DNA from: Trichinella spiralis
Lineage: Eukaryota > Nematoda > Enoplea > Trichinellida > Trichinellidae
Assembly: GCA_000181795.3 (NCBI GenBank)
Contig: CM012954.1
Span: 11,608,777-11,672,776 of the forward strand
Reading direction: 5' to 3'
DNA: 64,000 bases
Shown here: piece after piece, positions 37,787-52,100 of the stretch
Layout of the letters: each line of letters starts with the position of its first letter
How positions within the stretch are numbered: the stretch's first letter is position 1
The notes under the pieces: generated by a model
The model's input: the letters and a program-made list of their open reading frames with translations, nothing else
Told to the model about the DNA's origin: nothing
The model's database searches: none
Position numbers and translations under genes: made by a program

Positions 37787-39517
37787 TTATTCTTTGTAAG
37801 ATTCTAAGATCTTCTCGTACCATTCAGGATAAGCAGCAGCAATGTCGTCGTTGATGGAATTCAAACTTTCGCACGCGTAACGTATATGCTCGTTGAGAAA
37901 TTCCAAACCACTTCGAGCTGTGAAATAAGACTTTTTCAATAATGCAAACAAATAAATAAGTAAATAAATTTTTTTTCACTTTTGAACATTAAAATTTTCT
38001 TGATACCATCAATTTGAGCATCCAGCCGATTTTGAAAAATCATTCGAGCGGCAAATTTTTCTGCCTAAACACCATTACCCAATAGATATATATATATATC
38101 GACCTAGTGGACGTTGTTTTTTGAAATAAAAAAAAATTTAATAATACTGTCTCTTCAGATACGTGCAGTAAATTGCCCATATCTTTCAGGGTAATATTTT
38201 TGTAAAATTTACTAGCTGACATCAAACCGTGTTCGATAAATGCAGACTGTGCAACGGTGAAACCTGGAAAAATATTTAATATATATATATTATTTTTTTC
38301 TTTAAAAAACTTTATATGCAAAATGACTTTTTACCATCTTTCGTTGGTTGCAATTGATGCACTGGCAATTCTTTTTCCACTTCTGCTGCCAAATCCAACG
38401 GCAGAATATTTTCGAGAAACCTGAACAAAAAAAAATAATATTTTTCAACAATTTATGAATGAATTTTAAATTTTGAATTACATTTTTTCCAATATTGGAA
38501 ATAATGGAAATTGTTTAGTTCGACTGTCTTTGTAAAGTGCGCTAAGCAGTCGAGAGCGTAACTGATTTACGGGCGACAAAATTGCGCACAAAACTGCAGA
38601 TCGTATCATTTGTGTTCGATCTTCCACTGGCAAAAGAATGCATAGCGACACTTCGTAAAATCGTTTCGCAGCATCGTTGAACTTTTGCCGACCTTGCAAA
38701 ATCCGTGCACAAAGCATCTAAATTCACATGCTAATCATGCAAATATTATTCATTTGCATTCCAATCTATTTTCACCTTCTTCCTCGCTTCAATATCACAG
38801 TTTTCACATTTGAATATTTGACTCGACCGGTGAACGTACGTTTCGGCTTCTTGGAAATCGGCTGCTTCAATGTAATACGCTGCAATGCGCAAATAAGCGA
38901 ACGCTCCTTCTATGTCTTCAGAACTGAATTCATTGAAAATAATACACATCAGAAACTGTATTTTTCAATGTTATTTGTTTTTGTTTTGTTCAAACCGATT
39001 TTCCCACGGAATGCTTGCCAAATAATCCGCAGCTTTACGCCATTCTTGCTTATTCGCCGCAGTCTTCGCCAGAAACAATTTTATAGCAACTACCTGGAAG
39101 ATGGAAGTGGAAACACCAAATATACAATATTCAACAATACAATTAATCAACTTGCTTGATCTTCCAACGAAATTGCTCTTCCTTCCAAACTTTCCAAAAC
39201 ATGCGTAACAAGCGGAACCGCTAATGATTCGGACATTTCTTTTACAATTTCAAGAAATCCCGAAATGAATGTACGAGTAGCTGTCAGACCCATTCTTTCA
39301 GAAAGTACAAAATCAATCATAGAAATCATGTGCGTCATAATTTCTTGGTCATTTCTTGCATTTTCCAATATTGGACGAAGCTGTGCAACAGAACTGAAAA
39401 GAAAATACAAAATTTTTTGAAACCAAAAGATACACGCGAAATCAATTTATACATATCAATCGATGATTCAATTGGTGATACAACGTCGGCGTTGTTGTTC
39501 CTTTCGTCGGCATTCAT
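37787..39517 (-). CDS. csn-4: COP9 signalosome subunit 4
   Basis: About eight exons. CSN4 is a PCI-domain scaffold of the COP9 signalosome, which removes NEDD8 from cullins. Matching blocks in order are: start MNADERNNNAD, QLRPILENARNDQE, a solenoid region with MCARILQGRQKFNDAAKRFYEV-like sequence (LCARILQGRQKFNDAAKRFY), AVLCAILSPVNQLRSRLL and KDSRTKQFPLFPILEKM. The PCI/winged-helix part follows: AFIEHGLMSASKFYKNIT (vertebrate VIEHNLLSASKLYNNIT), then FAARMIFQNRLDAQIDG, and the C-terminal helix ending EWYEKILESYKE. An acceptor lies 10 nt upstream of the ATG (39528-39529), again suggesting a trans-spliced or short-leader mRNA. The 3' end faces the WAP-like gene. Confidence 0.9.
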
Positions 39518-40443
39518 CGTTGCACAACTGCAAGCTGGAAGATTCTTTTCAAACTTAAAATGCATCAAAAGTGAAAAAAATGAAACAAACAGTTGCTATT
39601 TATTTCAACAATGCGTAAATTTATTCCGTTTTTGCAAAGGAATTGAAATGCAAGTTCTGGAATATGGTTAAGTTCAGTACAACTTTACAGTACAATGGAA
39701 AATATAATACAAATTTTGCAACCTGAAGCTATATCAATTAATCACCCTTTCAATATTTTAACATTCAAGTGGCCATTCTAACAAATTTGTTAATAAAATT
39801 ACTGTATTTAACATCACTCAGGTATAAAAACATTTTTTTAATTTTACAATAATAAAATTATGTAATTTGAACACGACAAATGAATTACTTTTAAATTTAT
39901 ATAATACTTTCAAATATTTGAAATGCATTTATTTAACATAAACAATTAATAAAACGCTGTTAAGCAGAAGAATTTTTTTCAGCATTTACATTTGATAATA
40001 ATAATGATGAAAACATAGTTGGCTGTATTTTAACTTTTGGTAACTTTAATGCAATGTCACTGATTTGAAAATTCTCACATGATAATCAAGTACACTTTTA
40101 GCGTCATATTCTCTTTGGGCTCAATTAGTTAAATGTGCAGCAAAATATTTTCCACAACAATTACTATTGCAGTAACTTAAAAATCAACTTACGGTATTCT
40201 TATACTTTTCTAATAATTTGTTCCTTTGGGGAGGGAATTGGTTTTTCCACATGATCTTATAAATTAATTGAACAACATGAGTTAGTCTGATAGAATATTT
40301 TTATCTTTTCTTTTGAATTTAATCTCCAGTTTATAATCGTTACCTATATATCAAATTGTATCTATTTGATTTTTTGATATTCATCAATGTATATCTGAAT
40401 CTTGTTTATCAGTTGTTCGGTTGATACAGAGAAATTTTGCGCA
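39518..40443. other. Divergent intergenic region, csn-4 and aminoacylase
   Basis: About 0.9 kb separating two genes transcribed outward. AT-rich, with no additional gene; contains the promoters of both. An acceptor-like gatacag at 40429 lies 14 nt before the aminoacylase ATG. Confidence 0.5.
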
Positions 40444-42570
40444 ATGAAATATTGTGATTGTGTTAAAAGATTTCAAGAATATCTTCAAATTAAGACAGTA
40501 CATCCACATCCTGATTATGGTAATTTTTAATAAATTTGAACGTGAAATTTTATTTTTCGTTTATCGAAATTTATATTTTAGCAAAAGCTGTACAATATTT
40601 ACACCAAATTGGTGAATCGATACCGCTGAAATGTGAAGTTTTTACTGTTGCCTCAGGAAACCTCTTGTTAATCATGACATTAGAAGGAACCGAACCATCA
40701 TTGCCCAGCATATTACTTAATTCTCATATGGATGTGGTTCCTGCTTATGAGGTTTCCATTTTGCAACTGCAATAAATTTCAACAAACAGCGTCTAATTTA
40801 GGAAAAATGGAAGTATGATCCTTTTAGTGGGCATATGGATGAAAAAGGTGACATATATGGTCGTGGTTCTCAAGATATGAAGAATGTTGGTATGCAGTAA
40901 GTTATCGTTTATTAATTGTTTTCATTTAAAGGAAGTATTTGTGATAATCATAATAGTGATAACTTTATTTTAGATATTTAGAAGCGATTTTGCATTTGAA
41001 GCGTCAAGGAAAAACATTCAAAAGGACAATTCACTTGTCCTTTGTTCCCGGTAATTAATATTTTATATCTATCATGATTATGAACAGTTTTTAATTTTAA
41101 TGGCCCTATTTTTTCACTGAAAAACTTGTATAGATGAAGAAATGGGAGGAAAACTCGGAATGGCAAAATTTATCGAAACAGATAGTTTCAAGAAACTAAA
41201 TGTAGGTGTATGCTTAGATGAAGGTAAATTGCATTAGTCTTTATAAAAATACTTTTCTGTAGCTAAATATGATTATAGGAATAGCAACTGAAGACGATGT
41301 TTATCGAATTTATTATGCAGAAAGGAATACATGGTGTATGAATTGACGCGAAACGGAAATTTCTCATCATTAATATATGCATGTTTATCGATGTAGGGAT
41401 AAAATTAACTTGTCATGGAAACCCAGGTCACGCTTCAAAGTTTATTGAAAATACAGCTGCTGAAAAAATGGTATTATATCTTTTTTGCATTTTATTTATA
41501 ACTGTTTTATTAACTTTAGCTACAAATTTTAGAAATTTTTACTCGACAAATTTCTCAATATACGTGAATCAGAAAAGGCTAGAATGAAATGTAACCCCAG
41601 TCTGACAATGGGAGATTTAATGACTGTCAATTTAACAGAGCTGTCGGTACTGAATTCTTTTAGCATAAAATTTTTACCATGACTGTTGATCATTTATTTA
41701 GTAATCAATTCCATCACTTGGACATTATCTGTACTTTTAGCGTTCTACGTAGAGCATTATGTAAATTTTAACTTTATTTACATTGACATGATCAGAATAT
41801 TAATAATTAATGATTTTATTATCTTGTTTCAAGTTTTTTGATTGTTTTTAATTTTTAAAGGGAGGAGTGCAACCAAATGTTGTTCCTTCTGAACTTACTG
41901 CTGGTAAGATATGTCGTTTTTTGAACTAAATATTACTAATGCGTATTAATTTTAGTTTTTGATATACGCCTTCCACCTACAGTCGATTGTGAAGTAATCT
42001 CAAAGATAGTTAACAACAAAAAAATCAAATAAAATTAAATATTTTTTCTAGCGTTTAAAAAAGGAGATTGACTCTTGGTTAATTCAAGCCGGTGGCGGAA
42101 TTGATTTAGAGTTTATTGAGGTGTGAATTTTTTTTTATTTTTTACATGTAATAGTGAAGCCATCTTTTTCTTTTGACCATCCTTGTATGCGATTAGATAA
42201 TTATAAAACATTTCGTAATTTTACAGTATGGAGATAATTCATATATGTCTCCAACCGATGCGAATGATAAATGGTGGAAAGCTATTACGGAAATATTTAA
42301 TGAAAGAAAGATGAAATATAAAGCTGAAATATTTACTGGGGCTACAGATGCTCGCTTTTTGCGCAGTGTAAATTATGCATTTCTATAGATTTAAAGTGAA
42401 TAAATGATATTTATTTATTTTAGAAATTAATTCCCGCCTATGGTTTCAGCCCGATGATAAAGACGCCTGTTCTTCTTCATGACAACGATGAACGTTTGAA
42501 CAAAGATGTTTACTTAGAAGGTATCCAAATTTACGAACAACTTATCGAGGGATTGGCAAATGTTCCATAA
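40444..42570 (+). CDS. Aminoacylase-1 (M20 metallopeptidase family)
   Basis: A multi-exon gene (first exons 40444-40519, 40582-40751, 40802-40897) ending at the TAA at 42570; roughly 400 aa. Aminoacylase-1 hydrolyses N-acyl-L-amino acids in the cytosol using two zinc ions. M20 hallmarks are all present: the first zinc ligand motif NSHMDVVP, the bridging aspartate in [18 protein letters not shown], the catalytic base and ligand in [20 protein letters not shown], the dimerisation-domain histidine in [32 protein letters not shown], and the last ligand region [11 protein letters not shown] with [11 protein letters not shown]. The start is fixed by [21 protein letters not shown], which aligns with the family N-terminus. 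No signal peptide. Introns are short (50-250 bp). Confidence 0.92.
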
Positions 42571-42836
42571 CAGTTACGCATGACATGCAGTTTTTTTCAC
42601 ATAATTCCTTACTAGTTTTGATTATGTATTTCTTTTAATTAGGAATATTTACATTTTCTACAATAGTATGTAATTTTAAATTGTTCAGCATTGATAAAAA
42701 ATTTTGTTCACAATAAAAATGTATTTGTACTTAATTTGTCTTAACAATTGTTCTTTTAAATATATAATAATTGATAAACAGCTGAAAAGTACAAAATACG
42801 TGGGCATGGGCAAAGCAAAGTTAATTAATAATCAAA

Positions 42837-45800
42837 TCACCAGATTCTGTGCGATTCTCCTCCTGGCGGTTTCACCACTCTTTTTGACATTCGTCTGATG
42901 TCCTTATCATCACCCACTTGTTCGCCTAAAATGTACAATTATTGTTAAAATTATCATATTGACATTGTAAAATAAAAACTGTACGTACCACTTAAAAGGA
43001 AAGTTGAGTCGAGTAAATTGCGACATCCGGCGTTTGTCATTGGACGATTGTGAAATTCTTCGGTGTTAGTGCGATTTGCATGGTCTTTGCGAATTTCAGA
43101 TTCCAAGTGCAGGCCATCTAGCATGTGGTGTGGTATTTTCTCTCTCGCAATAACACGATGGTATGCAACACCGCTAAATGGGGCCAAAGATATGTATTTT
43201 CCACTTCCGGCTGTAGCTGTTACCTGTAAATAATCCCGACTGCAATAACCACATTATACACTTGATGAATAGCAGTATTTTAAGATTTTCAAAAAATCAA
43301 ATTACAAACAACCCTACCTTTTAATTGAATTTCATTTACACATTTAAAAATAAAACAAAAACGCTTTAAACATATTATTCAATTATGATGTGGAATTTCG
43401 GTATTTCAAAATAAAGATTTTCACGTTTAGATATACAGTACTTTACAAAAGTGTTGCATGTCTATTAACTGGAAATGAGCGACTTAAAAATTTACCTCTC
43501 CATTTTCAAACACTATATTTCCATTCGAGATGGTTACAATAGGAATGCCAACACAGCGGAAACCTTCAAAAATGTTGCAATCAGAGGCTGACTGATGCTT
43601 TTCCGAAGAAATTATTCTTTCCGCTGTTGGATCCCAGATTACCAAATCTGCATCAGAGTCAACGGCAATACGGCCCTGAAGGCAAGAAAAGAGATAACAT
43701 TTTAAGAATAATAATTAAAAATGGTTATAAAATACTTTTTTTGGATAGATGTTAAACATTTTTGCTGCATTTGAACTGGTAACGGCGACGAATCGCATCA
43801 AATCCATTTTCCCAGTATTCTGAAGAAAAAGGATTTACTTCTTCTATTTCAAGAATCCGAAAGTTGTGAAGAAAAAAAAATTACCACTGCATTTTGCCAG
43901 ACAATCATCATCCGTTCCTCAGCTCCATGTACACCACATGGAATGCGACTAAAATCGTTCAGACCAACATTTTTCTGTTGGCTAGTGAAAGCACAGTGTC
44001 CACTGTTGACCATTTGCAGTTCATCACACGCAAGCCGATTTATAAATTTCGATCTTAAGCTGCTTTCTGGTCTTATGGGAGGTGAAGTAACGAATGCAGA
44101 CGCATTTTTAAAATTCGAATCATAAATTTGGCTTCCATCTGCACCCAGAGCTGCACAGGTCGTCTCGCCGAAAACAACTTGCCCTATGTGATACGACAAC
44201 TTTCAAAATTTCATTTTTCAGGTAAGAATTTTTTTAATTATCTTTTTATTATCATTTTTAATGATTATTATTTTAAAATGTTTTTGAGCTGTTGTTATTG
44301 ACTGTTATTATTGGGCTTGTTGTTGTTGTTGTTACAATACTTGTACATTTTGTATTTTAAATCAGTCATTCAATTCAAATCAAATCATTCAGCGACGCGA
44401 GAAGTAATAGCGTGTTTTGCCTTCGTTTCTTGGTGAAATAACATAAACAAGGCAGTGCAATTTAAAATTTATTTTTCTTTTTGTCTATTCGTTATCGTTT
44501 TAAACAACTGAAAGGGAATCAATTTTCAACCATTATTTGCATATTTAACGTTTTCCATACTTCCCCTCTATTTTTCGATGTTCAGGTACAATTTACTGTT
44601 GATACGATCACTTAGAACAGTTATTAAAATTTTTCGCTGACATTTTAAACTCATTAATATTATTATTAAGATATTGTTTGTGATTTTTATTATTTAATTT
44701 CTATTAACATATTGAATTGTTCTATTTAAAATGTGACTGCCAAAGAATTGTTATAAAATTAAAGAAAGAGTTAGCTATTGAATTATAAATAAGTTGAGTA
44801 CAGTAGTTAAATGCATGCCATACCATTTTTACGTGCACTGGCTATTTTTTTTGCTGCTGATTTGCTCATTATCGATGTCACACTGAGGGGACAGTTTGCA
44901 AGCTGCGCTATAGAGCAGACACGCATTGTCATTTCTGATTCAAGCTTAAAAAATGAATTTATCATTTGCATTCTCTTCTAATTTACTCACTAGTTCAGGA
45001 TGGCTGAGCAGGATAGTTGCTGGATTCATTTTGTAGGCTCCGGTAGCTTTCAGTTCTTCCTCTTTCTGGCAATAATGGAAAGAAAAATTACATTCACTTC
45101 TTACACAGAATCCAATGTTATAATTTATAAAAATAAGTTTACCACAGAAATCAGATCGCCATGTTCAGCGTGAATTCTCGGTAAAGCGCCCAAAACTTTA
45201 CAGTGCTTGTACGTTTGGTACAAATTGGTGTCTTTCAGAAATGTTGAATCTTTGCTAGCCGTACACAGTTTGAAAGAGTTCACACCTGAATGTAACACGT
45301 ACGTACGAATAATAATTTTCCACAACTAATAAAAGCATTAATTTTTACCGTGCTTCATCACTAATTCATTCATTTCTTGTTTCGTCTGATCTGACCAATC
45401 TTTCAAAGCAACACTAAACGCATAATCACAGCATACTTTTGAATCGGCCTTGCTTTTCCATTCTTTGAAGGTGGTTAACAAAGAATTTTGATCAGTCTGA
45501 ATGCAATTGACTAAAATTAATATTATTTTATAATTAAATTGCTCATGTTAACTGAAATCACAATACCAATGAATGTAGTTCCTCCAGCAAGAGCAGCTTT
45601 TGTACCTCGAAAGAAATCATCCGCTGAAGTAATACCCATAGACTGCCATTCAAAATGTGTATGCGAATCGATACCACCTGAATAGAATAAATTTACTGGA
45701 ATAATGTTTATCTAAAATGATCAAAGATTCAAAGATTGCCTGGAAAAATGTATTTTCCTTCAGCATTGATCACTCGAGCATCTTTAACTTCCAGATTTTG

Positions 45801-45973
45801 CGAGATTTCTCTGAAAAAAAAATTTGCATATATATATATATCATAAATAGGATGGAACAGAATATTAGTTTTGTCAATTATTACTGAATTTTCCCATCTT
45901 TAACTAGAATATCAGCGTGAATGATGCAATCTTCGTTGATTACCTTTCCTCCTTTTATTATCAGAGTATGCAT
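42837..45973 (-). CDS. unc-33: CRMP / UNC-33 (dihydropyrimidinase-related protein), core
   Basis: About a dozen exons encoding a cyclic-amidohydrolase-fold protein from [15 protein letters not shown] to the stop at 42837. CRMPs regulate microtubules and axon outgrowth. The CRMP-type tail ([16 protein letters not shown]...[19 protein letters not shown]) matches the SNFSLSGAQIDDN...RIVAPPGG end of CRMPs and is absent from dihydropyrimidinase. Other blocks are [63 protein letters not shown]-like [38 protein letters not shown] and [16 protein letters not shown]. Of the six dihydropyrimidinase metal ligands, the HxH pair, the lysine and the first later histidine remain; the second later histidine is serine (VTSIMSKS) and the aspartate is glycine (NSGHC). 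Catalysis is therefore unlikely. An acceptor 6 nt before the ATG joins the reading frame to possible upstream exons. Confidence 0.88.
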
Positions 45974-45979
45974 GGCCGC

Positions 45980-48900
45980 CTGAAAATAATCGATCAATCA
46001 TTCGGTTGTTAATTTTTTTATATTTTTAAATTTAAAATAAAAACGGTTGCTTAACGTACGTTTATTAACAATAAATACTAATTTAATAGTAACGGATTAG
46101 TGTCAATAATAGTAATAATAACAAATGACAGTAATGTTTTGAATTAGCATGATTTCTTATGCTTCAGGAAGTGGATAGGCAAATTGAAGTTGACCTTTGA
46201 AAATATTTTCACAGAGCAAAAACAAATAAAAAAATGAAAATAATAAATAATTGAATATGTTCTGTTGTTGAGAAGGGAAAACATGGTTGCAGTGTAATAA
46301 TAATAATAATAGAAGGGGGCAAATTTACAATGAACAAAAAGTGACAAAGAGATGTGGATGTTGATGAAAATATACTGCTTTGAAAAAGACAAACAGCGGT
46401 GCGTAGAACTCAAATATTTATTTCAACAAGAAAGAAAACTTGTTCCATATGGCAGCCTAGCCGGCGCTACTAGCGGCTAGAATAAATTGTCAAATGTTGA
46501 ATTGCACTGTTGCTCAGAATTATTAAATTTATTCATTGCAGAAGAGGAGGAGGAGGTTTTAAATTTTCCAAGCATTCGTTTCCAAACTGCTCATTTTACC
46601 AATTGATCAGTTGTATCCACTAGATTATGTTCGGAAAAATAATATCATCCAATATAAATAATAGGATCAAATAAATATTGCTATTCTTGAACCATTAAAA
46701 GGAATTTTCTGTTACTATATCATTTTTTCACTTAAATTGTCTCTTAATTCATGATTGATCGGTTATCATTATTATTATTGAAATTTTAAATCACTTTTGA
46801 TTTCATTAATAATAAATAGCAATTGCAAATAAATATTGATTAAAATTGTCTGCTTGAAAGTCATCTGGTGGTTAAAAATTCCATCTTATAACTCATTTCA
46901 AACGTAACTTTAAACCATCTGTTGTAGAGTTCTATTTTAAATAGTTTTCATATGAGGAAAATGAAACATGAATTGAATGCATTTGACATGAACATGTCGA
47001 AAAGTTGAAGCTGTTTTCTTCACTACATCTGTCATCAGTTTAGCATATTATTATTATTTTGAAAGCAACTGACAATTTTTTTTAAAACCAAGCTTGATAC
47101 AGATGATAAGTTTTTGCATTCAGCTATTTTTATGATTTAAGTTTGGCTAGAATAAATTTTTTAATTTATTTTTTCGTTCAAAATGTCAGCTCTTGCATTT
47201 TCTTCATTTATCATTATGTACAACTTGTTTCTTCGATTTTTGTAAACTGAAATAATAATTCAAAGTGTCAGCAATTTAAAATTTATTTGAATATTTGAAA
47301 ACATTTATGGAAATGAACAATCGACTAAGTTGTTGATGGAAATATTCCAGCATTTTCCGATGAAATTTTACACTCTTAACGGAGAAACGAGAACAGTTTG
47401 TAAACTGTAATTGGAAAAGTTATTTATTAAAAACGACATAAATGATAAATGAAGTGAATTGCCTGTTTCTAAAATAAGACGGAAAATGTGACGAAACTAT
47501 AAATTTCAGGTATCTGTCATTCGAACAGATTTGTTAACATATCGGCAAGTTTTCACTAAACCTAGCAGAATTAAAATTCGCATAAAATTAAAACTTTTGA
47601 TTGTACAAATCACATAATGTTGTATTTGCATTCAACTTACAACTTGTAATTTTAATTGTGTACAATTTGATAGTAAAAATATTTTTTTATTCGACAAGTG
47701 AAAGGTGAAAATGAATTTTACAGTAGAATATGTAGTGATGTTTAAATTAATTGAAAAGATACCTGCTTATTAAGTTTACTGTAATTGTGTAATAATGTAC
47801 CTGAAAAGTTATCGTATGTTTAATTTTGCTCCATTATATACTAAAAATGGATAATGAAAAAGCTATTTAAGAAGTAGATCTTACTAAATGAAATATCAGT
47901 AGTACTTAAATTTCATTTAACCACATGCCAAAATGTTCTGTACTTTATTTATGAACATTAATGGAACAAAGAGAATGTAGTTTAAAAATAGTTGTAAACA
48001 GTTTTGTTGTAACTGGTGATGATTCATCCATCTAATCTATCATCAATAAACATGTGTTCTGAGTGTGCAGTTAATGCTTACTTTCTGTTGACAGTAATCA
48101 ATGAGAAAAAATTTCGAATGTTTCACCAAAGACAAATATGTCATTCAAATCAATTTGTTAATGTAGATGCGTAAAAAATAATCTTTTTAAATAATTTTAA
48201 GTGAAGTGCACAAATATTCAATTAAATGTGATTAACTGAGAATCCACTTTGCATTTTCAGCTTAGTTTGATGTAACATAATGACAGTAATGCAATAAATG
48301 ACGAAACGAAATGAAACAGCATAGAATAAAAATAATATGTTTTCAAGCAATAATATTTATTTTTAACGTTGCATTGAGTTGAAGCAATTGAGAATTTATT
48401 CATTTGTCGGTTGAAAAATTAGAAATCAGACACCAGTAGAGACAAATTATGACTTCTTTTCTATTTCTATATTTGAATTAAAAGGTGATCAATAAAATGA
48501 TGAGAAAATGGTTAACAAAAAATACTAGCTAAGCTTTTTCAGTTTTTCAAATCAAAATACAGTCGCTGGAAAAATGAAAATTTTTTAAATATTGTTTCTT
48601 GTCATTTTTTTGAAATACTTTATTGTTGAGCATGAAAAATATTAAATGTTTGAAAAGGTGTTGATGAAAATACAATTATTTCTCATCTGTGAAAATATAT
48701 TTTCAAAAAATTTATATATATTCCAGAGGGGATTGATTTTATTTGCTCAATAAACGAGACAAGCAAAATTGCAACTCGCATCGAGCAGCAGTTGCACATA
48801 TGGAAGGGGAAAAGCATCGCGCTTGCTTGACCTACGCAGAGGTGAATCAGCGAGATTGATGCTGAGTCTGGATGAGAAAATTGGATCAATTTTTGACTGA

Positions 48901-49126
48901 CAACTGTTGTATTTCGGATTTGAGAAAATAATAATAATAATAATAATAATATGAATCAATAAAAGTGTCCAGTTTGAGTATTTGTCCCTTATCAAATAAT
49001 GCACTGATGATTTCTATTTTTGTTTTCGTTTTAAATAATTATGCAGATTTAAAAAAATTAAATATACTGTCAAAGAGTATGAAATCATCATTTTTTCAAA
49101 TGTGAAAGAAAAATGGCAAATTTTAC
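45980..49126. other. Long non-coding stretch, probable unc-33 intron
   Basis: About 3.1 kb without a supported gene. Contains AT-rich sequence, an (AAT)n tract at 48925-48951 and short open frames with no similarity. If the 49.1-kb exon belongs to unc-33 this is an intron. Confidence 0.4.
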
Positions 49127-49193
49127 CTCGCTAGGAGAATGCGGAGTTGCTTTTAATGGAAGTCTTTTTCTTGGCCGAAAGCCACTGATGAAT
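49127..49193 (-). other. unc-33: Candidate upstream unc-33 exon
   Basis: An open segment reading LIPFISGFRPRKRLPL then KATPHSPSE ends at a GTAAAA donor and joins in phase 0 to the GCGGCC-ATG exon at 45979. Its own acceptor (ttgtcaag) has a poor pyrimidine tract, so its 5' edge is uncertain. It has no ATG in this frame and would be coding only when spliced to the 52.5-kb exon; otherwise it is 5' UTR of a short isoform. Confidence 0.35.
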
Positions 49194-52100
49194 GGAATCA
49201 GCTTGACAACGCCGTATTAAGCAGTTTCAATATGCAGAGTTTGAGCGTTTTGTTTGTGTTGTTTAAAAATATATTATTGTTGAAGTTTAACAAAAAAATT
49301 ATATATTAAATATGAATGAGAAGAGTTGAAGGCAGTAAAGTGTTGGGGGGAAGAAGGGGACTTTTTCGACAACCTCAAAACAGACTAGACGTACAAGTAC
49401 ATGCTAACGCGAGCAGACAGTGACAGCAAGCACAACTGGTCTTGGTGTAATAATGACTAGCGAGCAGCAACATTAAGCACAGCCGGCCAGGCAGACAGCA
49501 GCCAATAATGACGCCTTTGTTCGGCATCTTTCTGTTCTAGATGGCATTGATTAGCAAGCAGATCAATAATCAATGACGTCTATCAATGAATTAAGCTTCC
49601 TTTTAGCTTTTTTTTATTACCATTTAAGTGAAATTTTCCAACACACACACACATCTACAGTATTGCTCCACTTGTCTATTTGGCCAGTAATTTTAAATAT
49701 AGTCATCTAATAATATTACATACCGCCTAGGATTGATTAATAATAACAAAACTGGAAGAATTTGTTTTTGTTTGTTTCTTGGTTTGTTTAATAATTATGA
49801 CTATATAATCTAATTTAGTGTAAGAAAATTTTTGAAATTGTTCTGCAAAAATATTTTGCTTTCATTGCAAAAGTTAAAAAACATCTTCTGACAATTTTAT
49901 AACTGATATAAATAGCATTTCTGCAATCACTTGATAAAGAATACATAATGCATGGAAAAGACAATCTGGCAGTTTTGCATTTTGTTATTTTAAAATTGCA
50001 GGATATTGTCAACAATTCTTCACTTCCCTTTTACAAATATGGTAATTACATAACAAATTTTGAATCGACTGAAGAATGTTTACTTTCATCTGCAAATCTT
50101 GTTCAGGCAATATACATATTTTTTTCAATTATTGAACGTGTAGAAACTTGTTTTACAAAAATTATGGGTTTTACATTAGAAAATGTCTAATTTTCAACTT
50201 CTTACTGACATTTTAATTATACGTCATACGAAAATGGTTATTCTACTTCGATTGTTTGCAAAGCAGAGGCAGAATTGCATTTTGTATTTTGCAATTTTAT
50301 TCGATCAATTTTCCATTGTTTACAATGTTTTGCACTGCATTGCGTAAGCATAAATTGAAGACCTTGAAACTGACATAATTTTTTGTTAATAACCATAATT
50401 AAAAGACAAATTTTTTGAAATATATGAAATGAAGCATACCCCTTCTGTGTACATATTTTCCATGTAACTTATTGCACGTCTGAAGAAACAATTCATATCA
50501 AACCTTTGTTATAAAGGATACTGTAAAATTGAAACTTTTACATTTAAACTTACTGTCACTGTGTAATATATAATAAGTAAATGAATATATTAACCTGTTT
50601 AATGGAAGACTATTTTGTAATTTATTTTGATCATTTTTAATTTAAATATGAAACTTGTTTAATTCCAAAATTGTAATATTTTGAAAACACCATTGCGATC
50701 ACTATTGCAAATGCAAATGAATAAGGCAATTGTTTAGTTGATTCGCAGAAATTTTCTAATACATTATTTACGACGTGAATATAAACTGAAATATAGTACT
50801 TAAGAAACAAAGCACATTAAGCACGACGAATTTGTAAATTGTACAAATGTAACCAATTTTTAAACGAATCAATCAATATACTGTTATTGTATTTGTTCTT
50901 GATTAAGTATTTATAATTTTTCCTAAATAATCTTTGACATTAATTTGAATAAATTTAAAACTTCAAAAGCTTAAACTATAATAAGTTTAATAATATTTTT
51001 TTAAAAATGTAAACTTTTTCACTGCATTGTAAAGTATAATAACGTTTGATGCCGAATTTTTACATTTCAGCGTTGGAGATGGATAATTTTAATATTGGTA
51101 CTTAGTTTATGAGTTTTTTAAACAATATTTGCAAAATACATACATGAATTGAAAGTATAAAACATTTTCTTTGCATGTAAGAATTGAAGATGAATTCTGT
51201 TGAAAATTAGCAGTTTTGACGTACTTTCAGCACTTGTTATTTCGTCAGCTGTTTCGTTAGTTATTCGATTTAATAAACAATGTTGTTCTTTTTATGAATT
51301 TTAAACTTTAAAAAATGAATTACTTTTGAAATAAAATTTTTTTAGAATCAGATTTAATTTTCGGTTTATGCAGATTTATAAAATTGCATAAACTTTGATG
51401 GGGAATATTTTGTTCTACGAGTATTTTCGCTTTAAATATTTTAAGCATCCATGTTCCACGATTGCACCATTATAGCTTGATAGTCTAAGTATGATTGAAT
51501 TACCAAGTTCAGCTTTGGGACGTTGAACTTGCAGCGTAAATTAATTTAATGAAAATCAGAAGTTAAAATTTCTAAACAACAAATGCAAACATCATTTTAA
51601 ACCATAAATACTTCACCATATGTAGTTTATTTTTTGAATTTTTTTATGGAAAATTTAAAAAACACATATTAGTCTTATTGATTTGATGGAAAATTTGCTT
51701 TCCCACGTTCATTCATCATTTCTGAGCTTTGCTTAACAATTTGGCTAACTGGGTTTATCGATTGAAACTTTTATTCAGCCTTATCAGTTCCGTTTTTTCC
51801 CATTTTGGTTTTTTCTCTGCAGACTCGTTTTAACGTGCACTGAACAATTTTAATTGTTATGCCGAAGATTTCAATTGATCTTGCTTTTCTTTACTTAGAT
51901 GCTTACAATGAATGATTGTGCGTGAAATCTAATGTTTAATTATAATTTCTGCTTGTGTCCAAAAAAAACATTAGCTATTGTTTTGTTTGTTTGTTTGTTT
52001 TTTCTGCATCCGAATGAGATTTCCTAAATTAATATTTAATATGTTCAGAGTTTTTCTTTTCTGAATTAAAATTCTAAAAATTAGCGTGAAAATGCAATAA

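Noticed and set aside
46441-46482. GC-rich imperfect palindrome (AGCCGGCGCT...AGCGGCT)
   Set aside because: Short and imperfect, with no flanking repeats, T-tract or partner copy to suggest a mobile element or RNA gene.
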